A stretch of 64,000 nt of DNA from Streptomyces rishiriensis. Its GTDB lineage: Bacteria; Actinomycetota; Actinomycetes; Streptomycetales; Streptomycetaceae. The stretch is from contig NZ_JAUSWV010000002.1 in NCBI RefSeq assembly GCF_030815485.1, positions 6,014,001-6,078,000 on the forward strand, written 5' to 3'. The translations under genes were made by a program, and so were the position numbers. The number at the start of each line of letters is the position of its first letter. Positions within the stretch are counted from its first letter, which is position 1. Under the pieces are notes generated by a model. The model was not told where the DNA came from. It ran no database searches and worked only from the letters and a program-made list of their open reading frames with translations. Shown here one piece after another: positions 26,023 to 34,595 of the stretch.

Positions 26023-27228
26023 ATGGAAACCGTCATCCTTGCTGTAGTCATCGCCGTGGTCGTGCTCGGTGTGCTCGCCGGGCTCGTGGTCGGCAGCCGA
26101 CGGAAGAAGTCGCTGCCACCGCCGCCCCCCACCGCGCCCGACATCACCGCCCCTCCGGCCGAGCCGCACGTCGGCGACGAGGCCGAGACGCCACGCGACG
26201 AACCGCGCCGCACGATAGAGGAGGTGGATCTTCCCGGCGGCGGTTCGACCGGCACCGCCGTCGAGGAACCGCCCGTCGTCGAGGTTCCCGAACTCGAGAT
26301 CCCGGAGCCCACCGAGGGGCGGCTGGTCCGCCTCCGCGCCCGGTTGTCCCGCTCGCAGAACGCCCTCGGCAAGGGCCTGCTCACGCTGCTCTCCCGCGAG
26401 CACCTCGACGAGGACACCTGGGAGGAGATCGAGGACACGCTGCTCACCGCCGACGTCGGCGTGCTGCCGACCCAGGAACTGGTCGAGCGGCTGCGTGAGC
26501 GCGTCCGGGTGCTCGGCACCCGCACCCCCGAGGGCCTGCGCGGTCTGCTGCGCGACGAGCTGCTCAAGCTGGTCGGCACCGACGTCGACCGCACGGTGAA
26601 GACCGAGCCCGCGGAGCGCAAGCCGGGCATCGTGATGGTCGTCGGGGTCAACGGCACCGGCAAGACCACCACCACCGGCAAGCTCGCGCGGGTGCTCGTG
26701 GCCGACGGGCGGACCGTCGTCCTCGGCGCCGCCGACACCTTCCGCGCCGCCGCCGCCGACCAGCTCCAGACCTGGGGCGAGCGGGTGGGCGCGCACACCG
26801 TGCGGGGCCCGGAGGCGGGCGACCCCGCCTCCGTCGCGTTCGACGCGGTGAAGGAGGGCAAGGAGATGGGGGTGGACGTCGTCCTCATCGACACCGCGGG
26901 GCGGCTGCACACCAAGACCGGCCTCATGGACGAGCTGGGCAAGGTCAAGCGGGTCGTCGAGAAGCACGCGCCGCTCGACGAGGTGCTGCTCGTCCTCGAC
27001 GCCACCACCGGCCAGAACGGTCTCGTCCAGGCCCGGGTCTTCGCCGAGGTCGTGAACATCACCGGCATCGTCCTGACCAAGCTGGACGGCACGGCGAAGG
27101 GCGGCATCGTGATCGCGGTCCAGCGCGAGCTGGGCGTCCCGGTCAAGCTGATCGGACTCGGCGAGGGCGCGGACGACCTGGCGCCCTTCGAGCCGGAGGC
27201 GTTCGTGGATGCCCTTATCGGCGACTGA
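26023..27228 (+). CDS. ftsY: Signal recognition particle receptor FtsY
   Basis: A 401-residue SRP GTPase. An N-terminal membrane anchor (METVILAVVIAVVVLGVLAG, residues 1-20) precedes a Pro/Glu-rich linker. The N domain starts near 105 (RLSRSQNALGKGLLTLL), and the G domain has G1 GVNGTGKTTTTGKLAR, ADTFRAAAADQL, DTAGR and TKLDGTAKGG. It docks ribosome-SRP complexes at the membrane. The anchored form is typical of actinobacteria. The Ffh partner is encoded at 34.6 kb. Confidence 0.95.
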   Translation: METVILAVVIAVVVLGVLAGLVVGSRRKKSLPPPPPTAPDITAPPAEPHVGDEAETPRDEPRRTIEEVDLPGGGSTGTAVEEPPVVEVPELEIPEPTEGRLVRLRARLSRSQNALGKGLLTLLSREHLDEDTWEEIEDTLLTADVGVLPTQELVERLRERVRVLGTRTPEGLRGLLRDELLKLVGTDVDRTVKTEPAERKPGIVMVVGVNGTGKTTTTGKLARVLVADGRTVVLGAADTFRAAAADQLQTWGERVGAHTVRGPEAGDPASVAFDAVKEGKEMGVDVVLIDTAGRLHTKTGLMDELGKVKRVVEKHAPLDEVLLVLDATTGQNGLVQARVFAEVVNITGIVLTKLDGTAKGGIVIAVQRELGVPVKLIGLGEGADDLAPFEPEAFVDALIGD

Positions 27229-27334
27229 GGACCGCCGCCCGCCGCCCACGGACCGCGACCATCGATCGAGGTACCAGGACGGCGACCAGCCGGGTCCGCG
27301 ACAGCGGCGCCGGTTCAGGCGAACGAAGGGACGA

Positions 27335-27369
27335 AGCGCCCGCCCCCAGGTGCAGTGGGAGCGGGCGCT
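27335..27369. terminator. Terminator between ftsY and the convergent primase-like gene
   Basis: AGCGCCCGC / GCGGGCGCT arms (9 bp), plus inner CCC/GGG pairs, between convergent genes. It could end both transcripts. Confidence 0.6.
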
Positions 27370-27392
27370 CGGCCGTGTGCACGCCGGACGGC

Positions 27393-28049
27393 TCAGGCGC
27401 GCGAACGGTGGGCCAGATAGGCCAGCGTGCCCAGCAGCAGACGGGCCTGCGGCGGGCGGGTCGCCGAGTCCAGCGCGGGCGGACGCAGCCAGCGCACCGG
27501 TCCGAGCCCGCCGCGGTCGGAGGGCGGGGCCGTGACGAACGTACCGGGCCCGAGGCCGTGCAGGTCCAGGGCGGTCGGGTCGTCCCAGCCCATGCGGTAG
27601 AGCAGGCCGGTCAGTTCGGCGGCGGCGCCGGGGGCGACGAAGAACTGGGCGCGGCCCTCGGGGGTGGCGGTGACCGGGCCGAGGGGGAGACCCATGCGCT
27701 CCAGCCGGACCAGGGCGCGACGGCCGGCGGCCTCGGCGACGTCGATCACGTCGAACGCGCGCCCCACGGGCAGCATCACCGCGGCGCCCGGGAACTCCGA
27801 CCAGGTCCTGCTCACGTCGTCGAGGGTGGCCCCGGCGGGCACCCGGGGGGCGAACGTCAGCGGATGCGCGCCGGGTTCGCGGCAGTCGGAGCGCCCGCAG
27901 GAGCAGACGCCCGCCGCGGCCCGCGCGCCGGGGACCGCGTCCCAGCCCCACAGTCCCGTGAACTCGGCGACGGCGGTGCACTCGGACGAGCGACCGCGCC
28001 TGCGCGCGCCGGAGCGGATCTCGCGAATGCCGCCGATCGTGAAGCCCAT
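27393..28049 (-). CDS. Bifunctional DNA primase/polymerase (Prim-Pol)-like protein
   Basis: A 218-residue protein resembling the Prim-Pol domain seen in actinobacterial genomes and plasmids: GWDAVPGARAAAGVCSCGRSDCREPGAHPL with a Cys-rich segment, then EFPGAAVMLPVGRAFDVIDV and the C-terminal GPVRWLRPPALDSATRPPQ. The catalytic acidic pattern is not clear (FDVIDVAE is the nearest), so enzymatic activity is uncertain; chromosomal copies next to nsdA are conserved in Streptomyces. The start is ATG at 28049 with AGGGGG just upstream. Confidence 0.65.
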   Translation of the reverse strand: MGFTIGGIREIRSGARRRGRSSECTAVAEFTGLWGWDAVPGARAAAGVCSCGRSDCREPGAHPLTFAPRVPAGATLDDVSRTWSEFPGAAVMLPVGRAFDVIDVAEAAGRRALVRLERMGLPLGPVTATPEGRAQFFVAPGAAAELTGLLYRMGWDDPTALDLHGLGPGTFVTAPPSDRGGLGPVRWLRPPALDSATRPPQARLLLGTLAYLAHRSRA

Positions 28050-28497
28050 GCCCCCTCCAACGGGTTCGACGCGCCGATGGTTACGCAGCGATCGATCGTC
28101 GTGACTCTGTGTACTTACACGCTTCCCGGCGGCCGCTCGATCCGGACAGCGCCCGGAAGTGCTCCAGGGGGTGTGTCACGCCGTACGCGCCCCTGAGTGC
28201 TTCGCTCCGCCACTTCCGGCCGTCCTATGTCAAGTGAATCGCGTACGGGTCACCTGGAGTTCATCCGAAGGGGTGGCGAATGGTGGCGTTTCCGGGATCC
28301 TCGTGGCCGGAGCAGTGATCGTAGGATTACTTTGAGTGTGCGGGTCCTGGAGGCACATGCGCTTGTGGGTATGCCGGGGGCAAGTCGGCTTTCCGTTCGA
28401 AGGGTGACAAGTCCCGTACGGCAGGCCGTATTTACCGGCATTCTGATAAGGGTTGGCGCACTCAGTGACAAGTGGTCTCAGGGATGGGGGCGTTCCA
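28050..28497. other. Long upstream region of nsdA
   Basis: This 448-bp region has no supported gene. It is AT-richer than its surroundings. A TAGGAT hexamer lies near 28321 but without a good -35, and a small ACGGC-AG-GCCGT dyad lies downstream. The length suggests a long leader or several regulator sites for nsdA and the divergent primase-like gene. I cannot assign any of them. Confidence 0.4.
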
Positions 28498-29982
28498 GTG
28501 AGCGGCAACGGCGGAAGCGGAAGTAACGCTGCGGGTGTGGACAAGCGCCCGAACGAGCTGCTCTCTTCGTGGTTCGTGCGCAGCGGCTGGTCGAAGGGTG
28601 AACTCGCGCGTCAGGTCAACCGCCGCGCACGCCAGTTGGGCGCCAACCACATCTCCACGGACACCTCGCGGGTGCGCCGCTGGCTGGACGGCGAGAACCC
28701 CCGCGAGCCCATCCCCAGGATCCTGTCGGAGCTGTTCTCCGAGCGGTTCGGCTGTGTCGTCTCCGTCGAGGACCTCGGGCTGCGCGCCGCGCGCCAGGTG
28801 CCCTCCGTGACCGGTGTCGACCTGCCGTGGACTGCCCCGCAGACGGTGGCCCAGCTCAGCGAGTTCTCGCGCAGCGACCTGATGCTGGCGCGGCGTGGCT
28901 TCCTCGGGACCTCGCTCGCCCTGTGCGCGGGCCCGTCCCTCATCGAGCCCATGCAGCGCTGGCTGGTCCCCTCGCCGCCCGCCCCGCTCGAGGAGCCGGA
29001 CTCGATTCCCACCAGCCGGGCCCGTGGCCGGCTCTCCAGGCCCGAACTGGACCTCCTGGAGTCCACCACCGTGATGTTCCGGCAGTGGGACGCGCAGTGC
29101 GGCGGCGGGCTGCGCCGCAAGGCCGTCGTCGGGCAACTGCACGAGGTCACGGATCTCCTCCAGGAGCCCCAGCCCGAGTCCACCGCGAGGAGGCTCTTCA
29201 AGGTCGCCGCCGAACTGGCGGAGCTGGCGGGCTGGATGAGCTACGACGTGGGGCTCCAGCCCACCGCGCAGAAGTACTTCGTCCTCGCCCTGCACGCGGC
29301 GAAGGAGGCCGGTGACCGGCCGCTCGGCTCCTACGTGCTGTCCAGCATGAGCCGCCAGATGATCCACCTCGGCCGGCCCGAGGACGCCCTGGAACTGGTC
29401 CACCTCGCGCAGTACGGCAGCCGCGACTGCGCGAGCCCGCGCACCCAGTCCATGCTGTATGCGATGGAGGCCCGCGCCTACGCCAACATGGGGCAGCCCG
29501 GCCGGTGCAAGCGGGCGGTGCGGATGGCCGAGGACACCTTCGCCGAGTCCGACGAGTGGGACGAGCCGGACCCGGACTGGATCCGCTTCTTCTCCGAGGC
29601 CGAGTTGTACGGCGAGAACAGCCACTCCTTCCGTGACCTCGCCTATGTCGCCGGCCGCAGTCCCACGTACGCCTCGCTGGCCGAACCCCTGATGCGCAAG
29701 GCCGTGAAGCTGTTCGCGGGCGACCACGACCACCAGCGGTCGTATGTGCTGAACCTGATCGGCATGGCCACCGTGCACCTCCTGCAGCGGGAGCCCGAGC
29801 AGAGCGCCACCCTCGCCACACAGGCCATGAAGGAGGCCAAGAAGGTGCGCTCCGAGCGCGTCAACACTCGTATCCGAAAGACCGTCGACAGCGCCGTACG
29901 CGATTTCGGTGATCTCTCCGAGGTCGTGGACCTGACCGAGCGGCTCACCATCGAGCTGCCGGAGACGGCGGAAGCGGTCTGA
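28498..29982 (+). CDS. nsdA: NsdA, negative regulator of sporulation and antibiotic production
   Basis: A 494-residue protein from GTG 28498 (SGNGGSGSNAAGVDKRPNELL). An N-terminal segment with WSKGELARQVNRRARQLGAN and TDTSRVRRWLDGENPREP looks like a helix-turn-helix region. It is followed by LMLARRGFLGTSLALCAG and TPR-like helices (ALELVHLAQYGSRDC, KRAVRMAEDTFAESDEWDE). The sequence agrees closely with what I recall of S. coelicolor NsdA, whose loss increases actinorhodin, methylenomycin and sporulation. The mechanism is not established. Confidence 0.93.
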   Translation: MSGNGGSGSNAAGVDKRPNELLSSWFVRSGWSKGELARQVNRRARQLGANHISTDTSRVRRWLDGENPREPIPRILSELFSERFGCVVSVEDLGLRAARQVPSVTGVDLPWTAPQTVAQLSEFSRSDLMLARRGFLGTSLALCAGPSLIEPMQRWLVPSPPAPLEEPDSIPTSRARGRLSRPELDLLESTTVMFRQWDAQCGGGLRRKAVVGQLHEVTDLLQEPQPESTARRLFKVAAELAELAGWMSYDVGLQPTAQKYFVLALHAAKEAGDRPLGSYVLSSMSRQMIHLGRPEDALELVHLAQYGSRDCASPRTQSMLYAMEARAYANMGQPGRCKRAVRMAEDTFAESDEWDEPDPDWIRFFSEAELYGENSHSFRDLAYVAGRSPTYASLAEPLMRKAVKLFAGDHDHQRSYVLNLIGMATVHLLQREPEQSATLATQAMKEAKKVRSERVNTRIRKTVDSAVRDFGDLSEVVDLTERLTIELPETAEAV

Positions 29983-30183
29983 TCCGGCTCGTCCGCACAG
30001 CGAAACCCTGGACTCCGGCCGCGGCCGGCCCTCCCGAACTGCCCGACTCGGCTCCCCCATGCCAGGTCATTCGGAAGGCCGCCCGCGGCCGGTTTATCGC
30101 GTTCTTCGAAGGTTGCGCCACGATAACGATCCACTCGCCGAACATCAGGCAGTTCATCGAGGCGTAACGCACGAGGCGCCTTC

Positions 30184-30221
30184 GTCACAGCGGCGAAACA
30201 ACGAGGGGCGTCGACCGAAAC
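30184..30221 (+). promoter_or_regulatory. GlnR box upstream of amtB
   Basis: GTCAC-AGCGGC-GAAAC at 30184-30199 fits the GlnR half-unit gTnAC-n6-GaAAC. A second GAAAC at 30217-30221 is exactly 22 bp from the first, as expected for the tandem a/b-site arrangement, although the second GTnAC is degenerate. GlnR activates amtB-glnK-glnD under nitrogen limitation in Streptomyces. Confidence 0.8.
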
Positions 30222-30318
30222 CGCGCTGCGCGAATCTCATGGCGCATAACCGGCCCACCCCTCACGACCCGCTCTGGCTTCGCCCGCACGGGGCCGTACC
30301 TACGACGAGGAGACGCCG

Positions 30319-31662
30319 ATGGCACAGGCCGCCATCACGCTTGCGGCGGACGCACCCACGCTGTCGTCCGCGAACACAGGCTTCATGCTCATCTGTTCCG
30401 CACTGGTACTGATCATGACCCCGGGCCTCGCCTTCTTCTACGGAGGCATGGTCCGCGTCAAGAGCACGCTCAACATGCTGATGATGAGCTTCATCAGCAT
30501 CGGGATCGTCACCATCCTGTGGGTGTTGTACGGCTTCTCCCTCGCTTTCGGCACCGACTCCGGCAGCCTCATCGGCTGGAACTCCGACTGGGTCGGCCTC
30601 AGCAACATCGGCCTGACGGAGCTGTGGGACGGCTACACCATCCCGATCTTCGTGTTCATGGTCTTCCAGATGATGTTCGCGATCATCACGCCCGCCCTGA
30701 TCAGCGGTGCGCTCGCCGACCGCGTCAAGTTCTCCGCGTGGGCGCTGTTCGTCGCACTGTGGGCCACGGTCGTGTACTTCCCCGTCGCGCACTGGGTCTG
30801 GGGCGCCGGCGGCTGGGCCTTCGAGCTGGGTGTCATCGACTTCGCCGGTGGTACGGCGGTGCACATCAACGCCGGTGCCGCGGCCCTCGGCGTGATCCTC
30901 GTCATCGGCAAGCGGGTCGGGTTCAAGAAGGACCCGATGCGCCCGCACAGCCTGCCGCTGGTCATGCTCGGCGCCGGTCTGCTGTGGTTCGGCTGGTTCG
31001 GCTTCAACGCCGGCTCGTGGCTCGGCAACGACGACGGCGTGGGCGCGCTGATGTTCGTCAACACGCAGGTCGCCACCGCCGCCGCCATGCTGGCCTGGCT
31101 CGTCTACGAGAAGATCCGCCACGGTGCGTTCACCACGCTGGGCGCGGCCTCCGGCGCGGTCGCCGGTCTGGTCGCCATCACCCCCTCGGGTGGTGCGGTC
31201 TCCCCGCTCGGCGCGATCGCCGTCGGTGTCATCGCGGGTGTCCTGTGCGCCATGGCCGTGGGCCTGAAGTACCGGTTCGGCTACGACGACTCGCTCGACG
31301 TCGTCGGCGTCCACCTGGTCGGCGGTGTCGTCGGCTCCCTGCTGATCGGCTTCTTCGCCAGCGGCAAGGGACAGTCCGACGTCGAGGGCCTCTTCTACGG
31401 CGGCGGCCTCGACCAGTTCTGGAAGCAGTGCGCCGGCGTCTTCGCGGTCCTCGCCTACTCCCTGGTCGTCTCCGCGGTCCTCGCCTTCCTCCTCGACAAG
31501 ACGATCGGGATGCGCGTCACCGAGGACGTCGAGGTCGCCGGCATCGACCAGGCGGAGCACGCCGAGACCGCATACGACTTCAGCGGGGCCGGCGGCGGCG
31601 CCGCCCGCACGACCGCCCTCCCGACCGCGGTCACCGACGCGAGCAAGAAGGTGGACGCATGA
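30319..31662 (+). CDS. amtB: Ammonium transporter AmtB
   Basis: A 447-residue Amt/MEP/Rh channel with about 11 membrane spans. NTGFMLICSALVLIMTPGLA and FFYGGMVRVKSTLNMLMMSF are the family N-terminus, DFAGGTAVHINAG is the signature, and the pore histidine segment DVVGVHLVGGVVGSLLIGF is present. GAGGAG precedes the ATG. The stop overlaps the glnK start (ATGA), giving the classic amtB-glnK pair in which GlnK plugs the channel when nitrogen is plentiful. A GlnR box lies about 100 bp upstream. Confidence 0.96.
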   Translation: MAQAAITLAADAPTLSSANTGFMLICSALVLIMTPGLAFFYGGMVRVKSTLNMLMMSFISIGIVTILWVLYGFSLAFGTDSGSLIGWNSDWVGLSNIGLTELWDGYTIPIFVFMVFQMMFAIITPALISGALADRVKFSAWALFVALWATVVYFPVAHWVWGAGGWAFELGVIDFAGGTAVHINAGAAALGVILVIGKRVGFKKDPMRPHSLPLVMLGAGLLWFGWFGFNAGSWLGNDDGVGALMFVNTQVATAAAMLAWLVYEKIRHGAFTTLGAASGAVAGLVAITPSGGAVSPLGAIAVGVIAGVLCAMAVGLKYRFGYDDSLDVVGVHLVGGVVGSLLIGFFASGKGQSDVEGLFYGGGLDQFWKQCAGVFAVLAYSLVVSAVLAFLLDKTIGMRVTEDVEVAGIDQAEHAETAYDFSGAGGGAARTTALPTAVTDASKKVDA

Positions 31663-31998
31663 AGCTCATCACCGCCGTCGTGAAGCCCCACCGGCTGGAC
31701 GAGATCAAGGAAGCCCTTCAGGCGTTCGGCGTCCACGGTCTGACGGTCACCGAGGCCAGCGGTTACGGTCGTCAGCGGGGACACACCGAGGTCTACCGCG
31801 GCGCCGAGTACACGGTCGACCTGGTTCCCCAAGATCCGCATCGAGGTGCTGGCCGAGGACGACGACGCCGAGCAGCTGATCGACGTCATCGTCAAGGCGG
31901 CCCGCACGGGCAAGATCGGTGACGGAAAGGTCTGGTCCCTTCCGGTCGAGACGGCCGTTCGGGTCCGCACCGGCGAGCGCGGTCCGGACGCGCTCTGA
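31659..31998 (+). pseudogene. glnK: Nitrogen regulatory protein PII (GlnK), +1 frameshift in T-loop
   Basis: Starts MKLITAVVKPHRLDEIKEAL, overlapping amtB by 4 bp. The T-loop up to EVYRGAEYTVDLVP, including the modifiable Tyr51, is normal. An extra C in the CCCC run at 31827-31830 then shifts the frame. Deleting it restores KIRIEVLAEDDDAEQLIDVI and ends at the expected 112-residue length with GERGPDAL and a TGA at 31996-31998. As written, the frame ends in a basic tail at 31922. A working GlnK is expected because intact amtB and glnD flank it, so a sequencing error is likely; a true mutation would uncouple the system. Confidence 0.88.
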
Positions 31999-32024
31999 CG
32001 GCAGAACAGAACAGGAGTCGCTGG

Positions 32025-34472
32025 GTGACGAGTACGGACGTGCGCAAGGATGCAGAGGACTCGGGACCCAGCGGCTACGCGGCGGCCCGGCTGCGCCTCC
32101 TCACCGAGGGGGCGCGGTCCGGGCCGCCGCGCCGTTCCGCCCTCGCGGAACTGACCGACGACTGGCTGTCGGGGCTCTTCACGGCCGGAGCCGAGGAACT
32201 GAAGGGCGTGTCCCTGGTCGCCGTCGGCGGCTACGGCCGGGGCGAGCTGTCCCCGCGCAGCGACCTCGACCTCCTCCTTCTGCACGACGGCGCCGACCCC
32301 AAGGCGGTCGCCGCCCTCGCCGACCGGCTCTGGTACCCCGTGTGGGACCTGGGCCTGGCTCTCGACCACTCCGTCCGCACACCGGCGGAGGCCCGCAAGA
32401 CCGCGGGTGAGGACCTCAAGGTCCAGCTCGGCCTCCTCGACGCCCGGCACCTCGTCGGCGACCCCGGTCTGACGGCGGGACTGCGCACGGCCGTCCTCGC
32501 CGACTGGCGCAACCAGGCGCCCAAGCGCCTCCCCGAACTCCAGGAGCTGTGCGCCGAGCGCGCCGAACGCCAGGGTGAACTCCAGTACCTGCTGGAGCCG
32601 GACCTGAAGGAGGCGCGGGGCGGCCTGAGGGACGCCACCGCACTGCGGGCGGTCGCCGCCTCCTGGCTGGCCGACGCGCCCCGCGAGGGCCTCGACGACG
32701 CCCGCCGCCGGCTCCTCGACGTACGGGACGCCCTGCACCTGGCCACCGGCCGTGCCACCGACCGGCTGGCCCTCCAGGAACAGGACCAGGTGGCAGCCGA
32801 GCTGGGACTGCTGGACGCCGACACGCTGCTGCGGCAGGTGTACGAGGCGGCCCGCGTCATCTCGTATGCGAGTGACGTCACCTGGCGTGAAGTGGGGCGC
32901 GTGCTGCGCTCACGCGCCGTGCGGCCGCGGTTGCGCGCCATGCTCGGGGGCGGCAAACCGGTCGCCGAGCGCTCTCCGCTGGCCGAGGGCGTGGTGGAGC
33001 AGGACGGCGAGGTGGTGCTCGCCCGTGCCGCACGCCCCGAGCGTGATCCGGTCCTCCCGCTGCGCGCCGCGGCCGCCGCCGCGCAGGCCGGCCTCCCGCT
33101 CTCCCTGCACGCCGTACGGCGCCTCGCCGCCACCGTGCGCCCGCTGCCCACGCCCTGGCCCGCCGAGGCCCGCGAGCAGCTCGTGACGTTGCTCGGCTCG
33201 GGCCGGCCCACCATCGAGGTCTGGGAGGCGCTGGAGGCCGAGGGCCTGATCACAGGGCTGCTGCCCGACTGGGAGCGGGTGCGCTGCCGCCCGCAGCGCA
33301 ACGCCGTGCACATCTGGACCGTCGACCGGCACCTCATCGAGACCGCCGTCCGCGCCTCCGAGTTCACCCGCCGGGTCAGCCGTCCCGACCTTCTCCTGGT
33401 CTCCGCCCTGCTGCACGACATCGGCAAGGGCTGGCCCGGCGACCACTCGGTCGCGGGCGAGATCATCGCCAAGGACGTCGCCGCCCGGATCGGCTTCGAC
33501 CGCGCCGACGTCGCCGTCCTCTCCACGCTCGTACGGCATCACCTGCTGCTGATCGAGACGGCCACCCGGCGCGACCTGGAGGACCCGGCCACGGTCCGCT
33601 CGGTCGCGGAGGCGGTCGGCTCGGAGAGCACCCTGGAGCTGCTGCACGCCCTCACCGAGGCCGACGCGCTGGCCACCGGCCCCGCCGCCTGGTCGTCCTG
33701 GCGGGGTTCGCTCGTGGCGGACCTGGTCAAGCGGGTGGGGGCGGTGCTCGCCGGGGACGAGCCGGAGGAGCCCGACGCCGTCGCGCCCACCGCCGAACAG
33801 GAACGGCTCGCCATCGAGGCGGTCGCCACCAGCAGTCCGGTGCTGGCCCTGCGCGCGCAGACCGAGCCTCCCGCGGAGGACGGGCCGACGGACGACCCCG
33901 AGCCGCTCGGTGTGGAACTGCTCATCGCCGTACCCGACCAGACGGGCGTGCTGCCCGCGGTGGCCGGCGTGCTGGCGATGCACCGCCTGACCGTCCGCAC
34001 CGCCGAGCTGCGCGCCCTGGACCTGCCGACCGGCGTCGAGGGATCCGTCCTGTTGCTGAACTGGCGGGTCGCCGCCGAGTACGGCTCGCTGCCCCAGGCG
34101 GCCCGGCTGCGCGCCGATCTCGTACGCGCCCTGGACGGCTCGCTCGACATCGCCGGGCGGCTCGCGGAACGGGACGCGGCCTACCCCCGCCGGCGGGGCG
34201 TGGTCGCGCCGCCGCCGCGCGTGACGGTGGCCCCCGCGGCCTCCCGGCACGCCACGGTCATCGAGGTGCGCGCGCAGGACGCGCCGGGGCTGCTGTTCCG
34301 GATCGGCCGGGCCCTGGAGGACGAGGGGCTGCGGGTCCGCAGCATGCACGTCTCGACCCTGGGCGCGAACGCCGTGGACGCCTTCTACGTCACCGGGACC
34401 GAGGGCACGCCGCTGCCCGGCGACGAGGCCGCCTCGGTGACCCGCAAGCTGGAGGAGACACTGCGGGCGTGA
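32025..34472 (+). CDS. glnD: PII nucleotidyltransferase GlnD
   Basis: An 815-residue protein from GTG 32025 after ACAGGAG. The nucleotidyltransferase site is GGYGRGELSPRSDLDLLLL (two aspartates in DLDL), then the PII-UTase linker (YLLEPDLKEARGGLRDATAL), an HD domain (LLHDIGKGWPGDHSVAG) and two C-terminal ACT domains (IAVPDQTGVLPAVAGVLAM; VRAQDAPGLLFRIGRALED). In Streptomyces the ortholog adenylylates rather than uridylylates GlnK at Tyr51. Third gene of the GlnR-controlled operon. Confidence 0.95.
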   Translation: MTSTDVRKDAEDSGPSGYAAARLRLLTEGARSGPPRRSALAELTDDWLSGLFTAGAEELKGVSLVAVGGYGRGELSPRSDLDLLLLHDGADPKAVAALADRLWYPVWDLGLALDHSVRTPAEARKTAGEDLKVQLGLLDARHLVGDPGLTAGLRTAVLADWRNQAPKRLPELQELCAERAERQGELQYLLEPDLKEARGGLRDATALRAVAASWLADAPREGLDDARRRLLDVRDALHLATGRATDRLALQEQDQVAAELGLLDADTLLRQVYEAARVISYASDVTWREVGRVLRSRAVRPRLRAMLGGGKPVAERSPLAEGVVEQDGEVVLARAARPERDPVLPLRAAAAAAQAGLPLSLHAVRRLAATVRPLPTPWPAEAREQLVTLLGSGRPTIEVWEALEAEGLITGLLPDWERVRCRPQRNAVHIWTVDRHLIETAVRASEFTRRVSRPDLLLVSALLHDIGKGWPGDHSVAGEIIAKDVAARIGFDRADVAVLSTLVRHHLLLIETATRRDLEDPATVRSVAEAVGSESTLELLHALTEADALATGPAAWSSWRGSLVADLVKRVGAVLAGDEPEEPDAVAPTAEQERLAIEAVATSSPVLALRAQTEPPAEDGPTDDPEPLGVELLIAVPDQTGVLPAVAGVLAMHRLTVRTAELRALDLPTGVEGSVLLLNWRVAAEYGSLPQAARLRADLVRALDGSLDIAGRLAERDAAYPRRRGVVAPPPRVTVAPAASRHATVIEVRAQDAPGLLFRIGRALEDEGLRVRSMHVSTLGANAVDAFYVTGTEGTPLPGDEAASVTRKLEETLRA

Positions 34473-34491
34473 CCGTGTGCCGCGTGGCACG

Positions 34492-34526
34492 CGTCCCCGC
34501 CCGCTGAAATACAGCAGGCGGGGACG
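34492..34526 (+). terminator. Terminator after glnD
   Basis: CGTCCCCGCC / GGCGGGGACG arms with an additional inner GCTG/CAGC stem, 20 bp past the glnD stop, closing the amtB-glnK-glnD operon. Confidence 0.75.
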
Positions 34527-34595
34527 AATGTCTTGCGCGGCCGGATACCCTGGAAGACGCTCAGACTGCCCCCGACTCCGAGGACCGACGCCGCC

